Of a DNA stretch of 64,000 bases, positions 55,885-64,000 are shown piece after piece. The stretch covers positions 672,170 through 736,169 of the forward strand of contig NZ_LMKO01000001.1 of the NCBI RefSeq assembly GCF_001421705.1. Direction: 5' to 3'. The notes under the pieces were generated by a model, which searched no databases, was not told the origin of the DNA, and saw nothing but the letters and a program-made list of their open reading frames with translations. The first letter of the stretch is position 1; each line of letters starts with the position of its first letter. This stretch comes from Xylophilus sp. Leaf220 (GTDB lineage Bacteria > Pseudomonadota > Gammaproteobacteria > Burkholderiales > Burkholderiaceae_C). A program made the position numbers and the translations under genes.

Positions 55885-57003
55885 ATGCCCACCGACACCG
55901 CCCCCCTCCCCTGGCTGGACCGCCTGCACGGCTGGTGGGCCGCCGTGCCCCGGCCGGATTTCCTGTGGGCCGAGATGCTCTGGCTGCTGCTGGCGGTGCC
56001 GCTGCTGGTGCTGCTGTACGTCTGGCTGCAGGGCCGCCGCCGCAAGCTGGCGGTGCGCTACGCCAGCCTGGCGCTGGTGCGCGAGGCCGCCGGCAAGGGC
56101 CCGGGCTGGCGCCGGCACCTGCCGCCGCTGCTGATGCTGCTGGCGTTCACCGCGATGCTGCTGGCGGCCGCGCGGCCGGTGGCGGTGATCTCCCTGCCCT
56201 CGCAGCAGCAGACCGTGATGCTGGCGATCGACGTGTCGGCCAGCATGCGTGCCACCGACGTCAAGCCCAACCGCATGGTCGCCGCGCAGGAGGCCGCCAA
56301 GTCATTCATCGCCGAGCTGCCGCGCCATGTGCGGGTGGGCATCGTCGCCTTCGCCGGCAGCGCCCAGGTGGCGCAGTTGCCGACGCAGTCGCGGGAAGAA
56401 CTGATCCGCGCGATCGACGGCTTCCAGATGCAGCGCGGCACCGCCACCGGCAACGGCATCGTGGTGTCGCTCGCCACCCTGTTTCCCAACAGCGGCATCG
56501 ACATGTCGGCGATGGGCGCCCGCGACCGCACCGGCCCGCGCGCCGCGCCGCTGGAGCGCGCCGGCGAGCCGCCCCCCGCCGCGCCGCCACCGCCGGTGGC
56601 CCCCGGCTCCTACAGCTCGGCCGCGATCGTGATGCTGACCGACGGCCAGCGCACCACCGGCGTCGATCCGCTGGAGGCGGCCCAGTTGGCGGCCGACCGC
56701 GGCGTGCGCGTCTTCACCGTCGGCGTCGGCACCCGCGAGGGCGACACCATCGGCTTCGAAGGCTGGTCGATGCGGGTGCGGCTGGACGAGGACACGCTCA
56801 AGGCCGTCGCCACCAAGACACAGGCCGAGTACTTCTATGCCGGCACCGCGGCCGACCTGAAGAAGGTCTACGACATGCTCAGCTCGCGGCTGGCGGTGGA
56901 AAAGCGGGAGACGGAGATCTCCGCCCTGTTCGCGCTGGCGGCAGCGGTGCTGGCCTTGCTGGCCGCGACCCTGTCGATGTGGTGGTTCCACCGGGTGGCC
57001 TGA
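55885..57003 (+). CDS. BatA-like VWA domain membrane protein
   Basis: A 372-residue protein with two N-terminal transmembrane helices (about 27-50, LWLLLAVPLLVLLYVW; about 75-95, PPLLMLLAFTAMLLAAARPV) and a von Willebrand A domain facing outward. The MIDAS motif is AIDVSASMRATD (about 112-123), with TGNGIVVSLATL and VMLTDGQRTTG further on. A proline-rich insert (about 225-245) interrupts the domain. A last helix is at 345-370. It closes the MoxR-DUF58-VWA operon. Confidence 0.9.
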   Translation: MPTDTAPLPWLDRLHGWWAAVPRPDFLWAEMLWLLLAVPLLVLLYVWLQGRRRKLAVRYASLALVREAAGKGPGWRRHLPPLLMLLAFTAMLLAAARPVAVISLPSQQQTVMLAIDVSASMRATDVKPNRMVAAQEAAKSFIAELPRHVRVGIVAFAGSAQVAQLPTQSREELIRAIDGFQMQRGTATGNGIVVSLATLFPNSGIDMSAMGARDRTGPRAAPLERAGEPPPAAPPPPVAPGSYSSAAIVMLTDGQRTTGVDPLEAAQLAADRGVRVFTVGVGTREGDTIGFEGWSMRVRLDEDTLKAVATKTQAEYFYAGTAADLKKVYDMLSSRLAVEKRETEISALFALAAAVLALLAATLSMWWFHRVA

Positions 57004-57029
57004 CGCCGCTTGCAGGCCCCGCCTTCAAG

Positions 57030-57087
57030 CAAAAAGTGCCTGTAGCCGGCGTGGTGCGCCGGCCTTCAGCTATCGATTCGATAGCAG
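57030..57087 (+). repeat. Two-hairpin dispersed repeat, copy 3
   Basis: Box AAAAAGTGCC (57031-57040), hairpin 1 GCCGGCG-TGGTG-CGCCGGC (57045-57063), hairpin 2 GCTATCG-ATT-CGATAGC (57069-57085). Both stems are perfect. It lies in the gap between the VWA gene and the small minus-strand gene and is the cleanest copy in the window. Confidence 0.88.
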
Positions 57088-57115
57088 CTGCGCCCAGGCG
57101 GTCGGCACGGCGCCG

Positions 57116-57316
57116 TCAGCTGCCGATCGAGATCTCGCCCTCGTCGGTGTCGTGCCCGCCGCCTTCGCGGCGGTCGGGCCGGTCGGCTCCGGTCTTGCCC
57201 GTGCCGCCGTCGGCGGCGCCGGGCCGCAGGCTCGGCTTCAGGTCCTTGTCGTCGACGTTCTTGGCCTCGCGGACCTGGTCCTCGGTCGGGAAGATCTGCG
57301 GTTCGGATGCGGGCAT
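57116..57316 (-). CDS. Small acidic hypothetical protein
   Basis: A 66-residue, highly charged, probably disordered protein. MPASEPQIFPTEDQVREAKN is followed by alternating acidic and basic runs (DDKDLKP, DRPDRREGGGHDTDEGE). It contains no cysteine or hydrophobic segment. The ATG is preceded by GGAG (57319-57324 region, minus). I do not recognise a family. It could be a chance frame, but charge balance and the ribosome site favour a real small gene. Confidence 0.5.
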   Translation of the reverse strand: MPASEPQIFPTEDQVREAKNVDDKDLKPSLRPGAADGGTGKTGADRPDRREGGGHDTDEGEISIGS

Positions 57317-57404
57317 GGGGGCTCCTCGTGCGGTGGTTCGGTTCAGCCGTTCAGCCTAGGACCGTGGCGGCGGAGCCGGTTGTCGAGTTGTAAGCGCGCC
57401 TGCC

Positions 57405-58122
<718 letters not shown>

Positions 58123-58130
<8 letters not shown>

Positions 58131-59376
58131 AGCGCAGCGCCTCGGCCGGGTTGACGCGGCTGGCGCGCCAGCTCGGGTACAGCGTGGCGAGGAACGCCAG
58201 CACCAGCGAGATCACCGCGATCGGCACGATGTCCGACTGCTGCGGATCGCTCGGCATCCGGCTGATCAGGTAGACGTCCTTCGGCAGGAAGCTGGCGTGG
58301 AACAGCTGCTCCAGCGCCGGCACGATCACGTCGATGTTGAACGCGATCGCCAGGCCCAGCAGCAGGCCGCCGAAAGTGCCGATCACACCCACCATCGCGC
58401 CCTGCACCACGAAGATGCCCATGATGCTGCGCGGGCTGGCGCCCAGGGTGCGCAGGATCGCGATGTCGGCGCGCTTGTCGGTCACCGTCATCACCAGCGT
58501 AGAGACGAGGTTGAACGCCGCCACCGCCACGATCAGGGTGAGGATGATGAACATCATGCGTTTCTCCAGCTGCACCGCCGAGAACCAGGTCTTGTTCTGC
58601 TGCGTCCAGTCGCGGATCAGCAGGTCGCCCGACAGGCTGCCCGCCAGTTCCTGCGCCACGGTGCGGGCCTCGTGCAGGTCCTTCAGGCGCAGGCGGATGC
58701 CGCTCGGGCCTTCCAGCCGGAAGATGCGGGCCGCGTCGTCCTGGTGGACCATCACCAGCGCCGAGTCGTATTCGTAGTGGCCCGAATTGAAGGTGCCCAC
58801 CACCGTCATCTGCTTCAACCGCGGCACCACGCCGGCGGGCGTCACCTGGCCGTTGGGCGCCACCAGCGTCACCGAATCGCCCTCGCGTACGCCGAGGGCA
58901 CGCGCCAGCTCGATGCCCAGCACGATGCCGAACTGCCCCGGCACCAGCTTCTGCAGCGTCGCGCCCTGGTCGGGGCCGAGATCGGTCACCTCGCCCTCGT
59001 GCGCCGGGTCGATGCCGCGCACGATGGTGCCGCGCATGTCCTCGCCCCGCGCCAGCAGCGCCTGGGTGGCGATGAAGGTGGTGGCCCCCACCACCGCCGG
59101 GTTGCGGCGCGCCTCGGCCATGGTGCGGGCCGGGTCCTCCAGCGCCACGCCGCCGGGCGCCACGATCTCGATGTGCGAGACCACCGACAGCATCCGGTCG
59201 CGCACGTCCTTCTGGAAGCCGTTCATCACCGACAGCACGATGATCAGCGCCGCCACCCCCAGCGCGATGCCCAGCATCGACACGCCCGAGATGAAGGAGA
59301 TGAACCCGTTGCGCCGCGTGGCGCGCCCGGCCCGGGTGTAGCGCCAGCCCAGGGCCAGCTCGTAGGGGATTTGCAT
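58123..59376 (-). CDS. lolC: Lipoprotein-releasing permease LolC/LolE
   Basis: Inner-membrane permease of the lipoprotein-sorting complex. The 417-residue protein has TM1 at about 25-50 ([20 protein letters not shown]), a large periplasmic MacB-like domain (about 55-260) and three C-terminal helices (about 272-300, 317-350, 378-400). FtsX-type motifs such as [14 protein letters not shown] and a final [10 protein letters not shown] are present. One permease plus LolD implies a homodimeric (LolF-like) or single-paralog arrangement, as usual in this lineage. Start at [14 protein letters not shown]. Confidence 0.94.
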
Positions 59377-59411
59377 GGAAGTGCGCAATGCCTCGGTGGA
59401 AAAGAGATGTC

Positions 59412-60263
59412 TTAGAAAGCCGTCGGCGGCCGCGCGGTGTCGCGCAGCAGCAGGGTTTGCGCGAACGCGGTGAAATCCTGCAGGTGGTTCTGGATCACGG
59501 CCAACGTGATCGACAGCTGCAGCTTCTGGTAGTCGTGCACCGCCACATTGCGAAAGCCCACCATGCGCTGCAGGGACGTGCTCAGCGCGTCGTCGATCGC
59601 GCCGGCCCGTGCCAGCAAGGCGAAGACGTCGCGCGCACCCTGCGGAACCCCGAGCCGTTCGCGGCGGACCAGGTGCTGGCCCATGTCCAGCGCGGCTTCG
59701 CAGGCCCGCTGGATGTTGAGAATCGCGGCGTCCTGCCGGGTGGAGTCGGTCGCGAAGCCGGTCGGATCGTCGGCGTACTCTTCCCGAATACGAGCGATGC
59801 AGCGCTCGATGGCCGCGGCTCTGTTGAACAGACCTGCATCGCCATAGACGAGCCCCTCGCGTGCGATGTCGGCCAGCAAGCCGGCGCGCGCTTCGTCCAG
59901 CGCGGTCTTCTCGCTCAGCACGAAGGCCTCGTACAGGCCGGCGCGCACGTCGGCGGCCCACCAGCGCTCACCGGTGGTCAACACCTGGTACTGCATGACG
60001 GTGGTGGCGGCGCGCAGGTCGAGCAGGTCCACCTCGCAACCAGCCAAGCCGGCCAGGTCGGACGCCAGGTGCCAGAGCAGCACCGGATCGGCATAGCCTT
60101 CGACGAGCACCGCCAGGTCCAGGTCGCTCTGCGCGTCGGCGGTGCCGGCGATGCGACTGCCGAAAGCGTAGATGCCGATGGTGCCCGGCACCCGGTCGCG
60201 CAGCATTGCCACGATGGCATCGCGGGGAAGGTCGACAGTTGGGGTGGGGACGGCGGGCTGCAT
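59412..60263 (-). CDS. Fused MntA-HepT: nucleotidyltransferase antitoxin and HEPN toxin in one ORF
   Basis: A 283-residue protein. Residues 1-140 are a minimal nucleotidyltransferase of the MntA type: the GSx10DxD site is G35, S36 and D47/D49 (GSRIAGTADAQSDLDLAV), with a third acidic residue at about 79 (EVDLLDL). Residues 148-283 are a HEPN domain of the HepT type with the Rx4HxY motif RNVAVHDY (R238, H243, Y245). In described MntA/HepT systems the antitoxin AMPylates the tyrosine of this motif in a separate toxin. Here the frame runs without a stop across the joint (about 138-150, GLVYGDAGLFNRA). Start at the ATG 60263 is by N-terminal fit; no strong ribosome site. Confidence 0.85.
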   Translation of the reverse strand: MQPAVPTPTVDLPRDAIVAMLRDRVPGTIGIYAFGSRIAGTADAQSDLDLAVLVEGYADPVLLWHLASDLAGLAGCEVDLLDLRAATTVMQYQVLTTGERWWAADVRAGLYEAFVLSEKTALDEARAGLLADIAREGLVYGDAGLFNRAAAIERCIARIREEYADDPTGFATDSTRQDAAILNIQRACEAALDMGQHLVRRERLGVPQGARDVFALLARAGAIDDALSTSLQRMVGFRNVAVHDYQKLQLSITLAVIQNHLQDFTAFAQTLLLRDTARPPTAF

Positions 60264-60398
60264 GGCGGGACGGCCGATTGTCTGCGAATCGGCGGCCAGT
60301 TCCGGTGACCGGCTGCAAGCGGTGGTGCGGGCCTTGTGCCCGCCGGGCCATTGCGGTGGGGCGGGCCCGACGGTCGCCCCGGGCGCGACAATCGGCAG

Positions 60399-61352
60399 AT
60401 GCATCTACTGATCCCGTTCGCGGCCGCCGACGCAGAAGGCTGCGCAGCCCAGCGGCGCGGCCTGCGGCTGCCCCACCTGGAGCGGCTCCTGGCCCGCCTC
60501 GCCCCCGCTGGCACCGACACCGGCGACGAATTCAGCCTGTCACCGCCGCACGAGCGCGCGCTGGCCGCGCTGCTCGGCATCGACAGCGGCGGCGACGGCC
60601 GCATCCCCTGGGCCGCGCAAACGGTGGCGGCCGAGGGCGGCGACCCGGGCGCCGACGCCTGGGCGGTGATCACCCCCTGCCACTGGCGGGTGGCGCCCGA
60701 CCACATCGCGATGCTCGACCCGCAGCAGCTGGAGCTGGGCGAGGAGGAATCCCGCGCGCTGCTGGCCCTGATGGCGCCCTACTTCCTGGAAGACGGCATC
60801 GCGCTGGACTATGTCGCGCCGACCGCCTGGCGCGCCCGCGGCGAGCCGCTGCGCGGCCTGGCCACCGCGTCGCTCGACCGGGTGCAAGGCCGCAGCCTCG
60901 ACCTGTGGATGCCCGACGCGCCCGCGGCGCGGCTGGTGCGCCGGCTGCAGGGCGAGATGCAGATGCTGCTCTACACCCACCCCATGACCGACGCGCGGGC
61001 GGCGCAGGGCCGGCTGGCGGTCAACGCCTTCTGGGTGAGCGGCACCGGCGAGCGGCCCGCCACCGCGCGTACCGAGGTGCCCGGCCTGCGGATGCCGCAG
61101 GGCCTGCGCCAGGCCGCGCTGCAGGAGGACTGGGCCGGCTGGGCCGCCGCCTGGCAGGCGATCGACGCGGCCGAGGTGCGCCAGGCGCTGGAGACGGCCG
61201 AGGCCGGCAGTCCGGTCGCCCTGACGCTCTGCGGCGAGCGCAACGCGCAGCGCTTCGAGGCGCGGCCCCGGGGAGCCTGGCAGCGGCTTTCTCAAGGAAT
61301 TTCGGGTGTTTTGGGCCGCAAGCCGGCGCTGTTCGCCGGCTTCCAGCTATGA
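60399..61352 (+). CDS. Conserved protein overlapping recJ, unknown function
   Basis: A 317-residue cytoplasmic protein starting MHLLIPFAAADAEGCA. Proteins of this type occur next to recJ in Burkholderiales and have sometimes been labelled phosphoglycerate-mutase-like, without clear active-site evidence here. Conserved-looking parts are VITPCHWRVAPDHIAMLDP (about 92-110) and LLYTHPMTDARAAQGRLAVNAFWVSG (given by its ends). The last ten residues (RKPALFAGFQL) are encoded by a dispersed repeat copy, and the TGA stop overlaps the recJ ATG, so the two are coupled. Confidence 0.75.
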   Translation: MHLLIPFAAADAEGCAAQRRGLRLPHLERLLARLAPAGTDTGDEFSLSPPHERALAALLGIDSGGDGRIPWAAQTVAAEGGDPGADAWAVITPCHWRVAPDHIAMLDPQQLELGEEESRALLALMAPYFLEDGIALDYVAPTAWRARGEPLRGLATASLDRVQGRSLDLWMPDAPAARLVRRLQGEMQMLLYTHPMTDARAAQGRLAVNAFWVSGTGERPATARTEVPGLRMPQGLRQAALQEDWAGWAAAWQAIDAAEVRQALETAEAGSPVALTLCGERNAQRFEARPRGAWQRLSQGISGVLGRKPALFAGFQL

Positions 61353-61362
61353 AAATAATAGC
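61309..61362 (+). repeat. Two-hairpin dispersed repeat, copy 4, spanning a stop and the recJ start
   Basis: Hairpin 1 AGCCGGCG-CTGTT-CGCCGGCT (61321-61341) and hairpin 2 GCTAT-GAAAATA-ATAGC (61346-61362); the A-rich box is degraded to TTTTGGGCCGCA. The recJ ATG (61349-61351) and the upstream gene's TGA (61350-61352) lie at the end of the left arm and start of the loop of hairpin 2, so the recJ start is held in a stem-loop. Confidence 0.8.
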
Positions 61363-63124
61363 AAGGGATATTCCGCCCCGCAGCGCCTGGGCGCTGGAGC
61401 AGGCGGGCCTGCATCCGCTGCTGGCCCGGCTCTATGCCGCCCGCGGCGTGCTGCACAAGGACGAACTCGACGACGGCCTGGCGCGGCTGCTGCCGCCGGC
61501 CGGGCTGCTGGGCATCGACGCCGCCGCCCGGCTGCTGGCCGATGCGATCGCGGCCGACCTGCGCATCTGCATCGTCGCCGACTACGACTGCGACGGCGCC
61601 ACCGCCTGCGCCGTCGGCGTGCGCGGCCTCAAGATGCTGGGCGCGCGCCGTGTCGACTACCTGGTGCCCGACCGGGTGGTCGACGGCTACGGCCTGACCG
61701 CCAGCATCGCCGAACGGGTGCATGCGCGCGGCTGCGACCTGCTGCTGACGGTCGACAACGGCATCGCGAGCGTCGAGGGCGTCGCCGCGGCGCAGGGCCT
61801 GGGCATGCGGGTGCTGGTGACCGACCACCACCTGCCCGGCCCGGTGCTGCCGGCCGCCGACGTGCTGGTCAACCCCAACCAGCCGGCCTGCAGCTTCGAG
61901 AGCAAGTGCATCGCCGGCTGCGGCGTGATGTTCTACGTGCTGCTGGCGCTGCGGGCCGAGATGCGGCAGCGCGGCGTGTTCGATGCGCCCGGTGCGGCGG
62001 CGCTGCCTGCGGAGGGTGCCGGTGCCACCCCGCGCACCGGCCTGCCGCAACCCAAGCTCGACACCCTGCTGCCCCTGGTCGCGCTGGGCACCGTGGCCGA
62101 CGTGGTGCGGCTCGACGCCAACAACCGCCGCCTGGTCGCCCAGGGCCTGAAGCGCATCCGCAAGGGCGCGATGCCGCCGGGCATCGCCGCGCTGTTCACG
62201 GCCGCCGGCCGCAAGGCCGCGACCGCCACCACCTTCGACTTCGGCTTCGCCCTCGGCCCGCGGATCAACGCCGCCGGCCGGCTGGCCGACATGACGCTCG
62301 GCATCGAGCTCCTGCTGACCGAGGACCCGGCCCGCGCCGCCCAGCTGGCCCAGACGCTCGATGCGATCAACCGCGAACGCCGCGAGATCGAGGGCGGCAT
62401 GCGCGAGCAGGCGATGGCCGCCGCCGAGGCCCTGTTCGACGCCGACGCCGCCGGCGCGGAAAGCCTGCCGCCCGCCTTCTGCGTGTTCGACGAGAGCTTC
62501 CACGAAGGCGTGGTCGGCATCGTCGCTTCGCGCCTCAAGGACCGGCTGCACCGGCCCACCTTCGTCTTCGCCGCCAGCGCCGCGCCGGGCAAGGGGCACG
62601 AGATCAAGGGATCGGGCCGGTCGATCCCCGGCTTCCACCTGCGCGACGCGCTCGACCTGCTGGCCAAGCGCCATCCGGGCGTGCTGCTGAAGTTCGGCGG
62701 CCATGCGATGGCGGCGGGCTGCACCATCGCGCGGGAGCATTTCGAGACCTTCCGCGACGCCCTGGCGCAGGTGGCGGGCGAATGGCTGGATGCCGCCACC
62801 CTCACCCGCCGGCTCGACACCGACGGCCCCCTGGCCGCCGAGTACCGGCGCGCCGAGATGGTGGACACGCTGCACCAAGAGGTCTGGGGCCAGGGCTTCG
62901 CGGCACCCACCTTCAGCGAGGAGCTGCAGGTGGTGAGCCAGCGGCTGGTCGGCGAGAAGCACCTGGCGCTGAAGCTGCTGCACCAGGGCCAGCCGGTCGA
63001 CGGCATCTGGTTCGGCCACACCGAGGCGCTGCCGCCCCGGGTGACGCTGGCCTTCCGCCTAGATGCGGACGAATGGCAGGGCGTGCGGCGGGTGCGGTTC
63101 CTGGTCGAGGGCGCCGACGCCTGA
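61349..63124 (+). CDS. recJ: Single-stranded-DNA-specific exonuclease RecJ
   Basis: 5'-to-3' exonuclease of recombination and mismatch/base-excision repair. The 591-residue protein has the DHH-family motifs: DYDCDG (78-83), VDNGIAS (about 134-140) and the DHH triplet at 159-161 (VTDHHLPG). The DHHA1 domain has FALGPRINAAGRLADM (about 302-317), FHEGVVGIVASRLKDR (about 386-401) and FGGHAMAAG (about 450-458). A C-terminal OB fold follows. Coding starts in hairpin 2 of a repeat. Its TGA stop is the first three bases of the 127-bp element that follows. Confidence 0.96.
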   Translation: MKIIARDIPPRSAWALEQAGLHPLLARLYAARGVLHKDELDDGLARLLPPAGLLGIDAAARLLADAIAADLRICIVADYDCDGATACAVGVRGLKMLGARRVDYLVPDRVVDGYGLTASIAERVHARGCDLLLTVDNGIASVEGVAAAQGLGMRVLVTDHHLPGPVLPAADVLVNPNQPACSFESKCIAGCGVMFYVLLALRAEMRQRGVFDAPGAAALPAEGAGATPRTGLPQPKLDTLLPLVALGTVADVVRLDANNRRLVAQGLKRIRKGAMPPGIAALFTAAGRKAATATTFDFGFALGPRINAAGRLADMTLGIELLLTEDPARAAQLAQTLDAINRERREIEGGMREQAMAAAEALFDADAAGAESLPPAFCVFDESFHEGVVGIVASRLKDRLHRPTFVFAASAAPGKGHEIKGSGRSIPGFHLRDALDLLAKRHPGVLLKFGGHAMAAGCTIAREHFETFRDALAQVAGEWLDAATLTRRLDTDGPLAAEYRRAEMVDTLHQEVWGQGFAAPTFSEELQVVSQRLVGEKHLALKLLHQGQPVDGIWFGHTEALPPRVTLAFRLDADEWQGVRRVRFLVEGADA

Positions 63125-63248
63125 GAAAGTGCGAGAGAACCTACTGCGCAGCCCGATTGCGCAGCTGCGGTCCTCACCGTACCGAAGTACGGCTCCGGTC
63201 CTCGCCGCACACTCGGGCTTGCTCGCTACGGTTCCTTGGCACTTTCTG
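63122..63248 (+). repeat. 127-bp terminal-inverted-repeat element, copy 2
   Basis: Begins with the recJ stop, TGAGAAAGTGCGAGAGAACC, and ends GGTTCCTTGGCACTTTCTG. Terminal arms pair over about 18 bp (AGAAAGTGC exactly). The centre has CCGTAC-CGAA-GTACGG, and the AGCCCGA/TCGGGCT middle stem is intact. It is inverted relative to copy 1 on the chromosome but has the same orientation relative to its upstream gene. Confidence 0.85.
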
Positions 63249-63292
63249 TTGCCACTGCAGCGTCCGCCTTCTCCTGCGACCGCCGCGCTCTC
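63249..63292. other. Short gap between the repeat element and the Do-family protease
   Basis: 44 bases with no clear signal. Convergent genes recJ and the protease share this 3' space; the repeat element is the only candidate terminator structure. Confidence 0.4.
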
Positions 63293-64000
63293 TCAGCCCA
63301 GGTGCACCGGCACGAAGATCTTGCTGTCGCCGCGCTGCACGAGCAGCGCGACCGACTTGTCGGACTTGCCGACCACCGCCCGCACCTGCTCCACGCTGCG
63401 CACCGGCGTGCCGTTGACCGCCAGCAGCACGTCGCCCGCCTGCACGCCGGCCAGTTCGGCCGCGCCGCTCGCGTCCTGCACCAGCAGGCCGCCGGCCACG
63501 CCGGCCTCGGCCCGCTCGTCGGGCTGCAGCGGCCGCAGCGCCAGGCCCAGGCGGCCCTGGCCGGCTTCGGCGTCGGCGCCCGCCACGTCGGTGCCCTTGG
63601 CCTTCATCGGCGCCAGGGTAGCGGTGACCTGGCGGCTGTCGCCCTTGCGCCAGACCTCCATCGTCACCTTGTCGCCGGGCACCGCCAGGGCGATGTTGGC
63701 CGGCAGGTCGGCCGACGAGACCACCGGCTGGCCGTTGATCCTGCGGATCACGTCGCCGCTCTCCAGGCCCGCGGCCTCGGCCGGCCCGCCCTTCTCGACG
63801 TTGGCGACCAGTGCGCCCTCCGGTGTCGGCAGCTTGAACGAATCGGCCAGCGTCTGGTTCACCTCCTGCACCGCCACGCCGAGCCGTGCGTGCTCGACCT
63901 TGCCGTGCGCCACGATCTGCTGCTGGATCTTGCTGGCCAGGTCGATCGGGATCGCGAACGACACGCCCTGGTAGCCGCCGGTGCGGCTGTAGATCTGCGA
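63293..64000 (-). CDS. Do-family periplasmic serine protease, C-terminal part (cut by window edge)
   Basis: Only the last 235 or so residues are present: the end of the protease domain (IYSRTGGYQGVSFAIPIDLA), PDZ1 (about the stretch RLGVAVQEVNQTLADSFKLP to MEVWRKGD, with GALVANVEKGGPAEAAGLESGD) and PDZ2 (RLGLALRPLQPDER to VPVHLG). Two PDZ domains and the QGVSFAIPID sequence indicate DegP/DegQ/MucD. The catalytic Ser is beyond the window. It is convergent with recJ. It is clearly distinct from the PDZ-less protease at 52.8 kb. Confidence 0.9.
   Translation of the reverse strand, partial: SQIYSRTGGYQGVSFAIPIDLASKIQQQIVAHGKVEHARLGVAVQEVNQTLADSFKLPTPEGALVANVEKGGPAEAAGLESGDVIRRINGQPVVSSADLPANIALAVPGDKVTMEVWRKGDSRQVTATLAPMKAKGTDVAGADAEAGQGRLGLALRPLQPDERAEAGVAGGLLVQDASGAAELAGVQAGDVLLAVNGTPVRSVEQVRAVVGKSDKSVALLVQRGDSKIFVPVHLG

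Overview
The window is 64 kb of GC-rich (roughly 70 percent by eye) chromosome from a betaproteobacterium. It is most likely a member of the Comamonadaceae (order Burkholderiales). The basis is the protein families and gene neighbourhoods: rpmB-rpmG followed by a MocR regulator and a DUF2917 gene, a second-copy IF-1, a minor-pilin/pilY1 operon, the Bordetella-type tctAB permease pair, and the lolC/lolD-to-recJ neighbourhood. I assign family, not genus. I saw no rRNA, tRNA, CRISPR array, prophage or transposase gene; most of the window reads as core chromosome with small accessory insertions.

Layout. 1-4.3 kb: lolA (cut by the window edge) and ftsK on the minus strand, then trxB and the ribosomal pair rpmB-rpmG on the plus strand, closed by a strong terminator. 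4.4-8.6 kb: MocR-type regulator, DUF2917 protein, IF-1, a small conserved protein and a fatty-acyl desaturase. 8.8-16.9 kb: an rRNA m5C methyltransferase, an M48 membrane protease, a DUF1653 protein, an OmpR/EnvZ-type two-component pair divergent from an EF-hand calcium-binding protein, then purN and a YceH-family gene with almost touching start codons. 17-23 kb: two acyl-CoA dehydrogenase subunits, a Tat lipoprotein hydrolase, an HNH endonuclease and ribF. 23.2-26.6 kb: ileS-lspA. 26.7-34.2 kb: a LacI regulator with an operator at its own start, a four-gene ABC importer, a GpdQ-like phosphodiesterase and a Na/Pi cotransporter-PhoU protein, together a probable phosphodiester/phosphate acquisition module. 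34.3-39.3 kb: a BASS symporter divergent from a LysR regulator, a quinone oxidoreductase, an EamA exporter and an atypical SDR. 39.4-46.1 kb: the type IV pilus operon pilE-fimT-pilV-pilW-pilX-pilY1. 46.3-50.3 kb: tctB-tctA and a GspE/PilB ATPase. 50.4-57 kb: a spermidine-synthase-like protein, a DNA-deoxyinosine glycosylase overlapping a TatD DNase, and a PDZ-less HtrA-like protease running into MoxR, DUF58 and VWA genes. 57-64 kb: a small acidic protein, lolC-lolD, a single-ORF MntA-HepT toxin-antitoxin fusion, a conserved gene overlapping recJ, and the 3' part of a Do-family protease.

The most unusual content is non-coding. One dispersed repeat of about 57 bp, made of an A-rich box and two consecutive hairpins, occurs in at least four places and supplies parts of genes: the start codon of recJ, the stop codons of recJ's upstream neighbour, purN and a symporter gene; a related single palindrome lies in frame inside ileS. 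A second element, exactly 127 bp in both copies and with terminal inverted repeats, begins precisely at the TGA stop codon of two unrelated genes (the deoxyinosine glycosylase and recJ). Its stem positions differ between the copies in a compensatory way, which suggests a structured RNA or a MITE. A third, single-copy imperfect inverted repeat fills the gap between the Tat hydrolase and the HNH gene.
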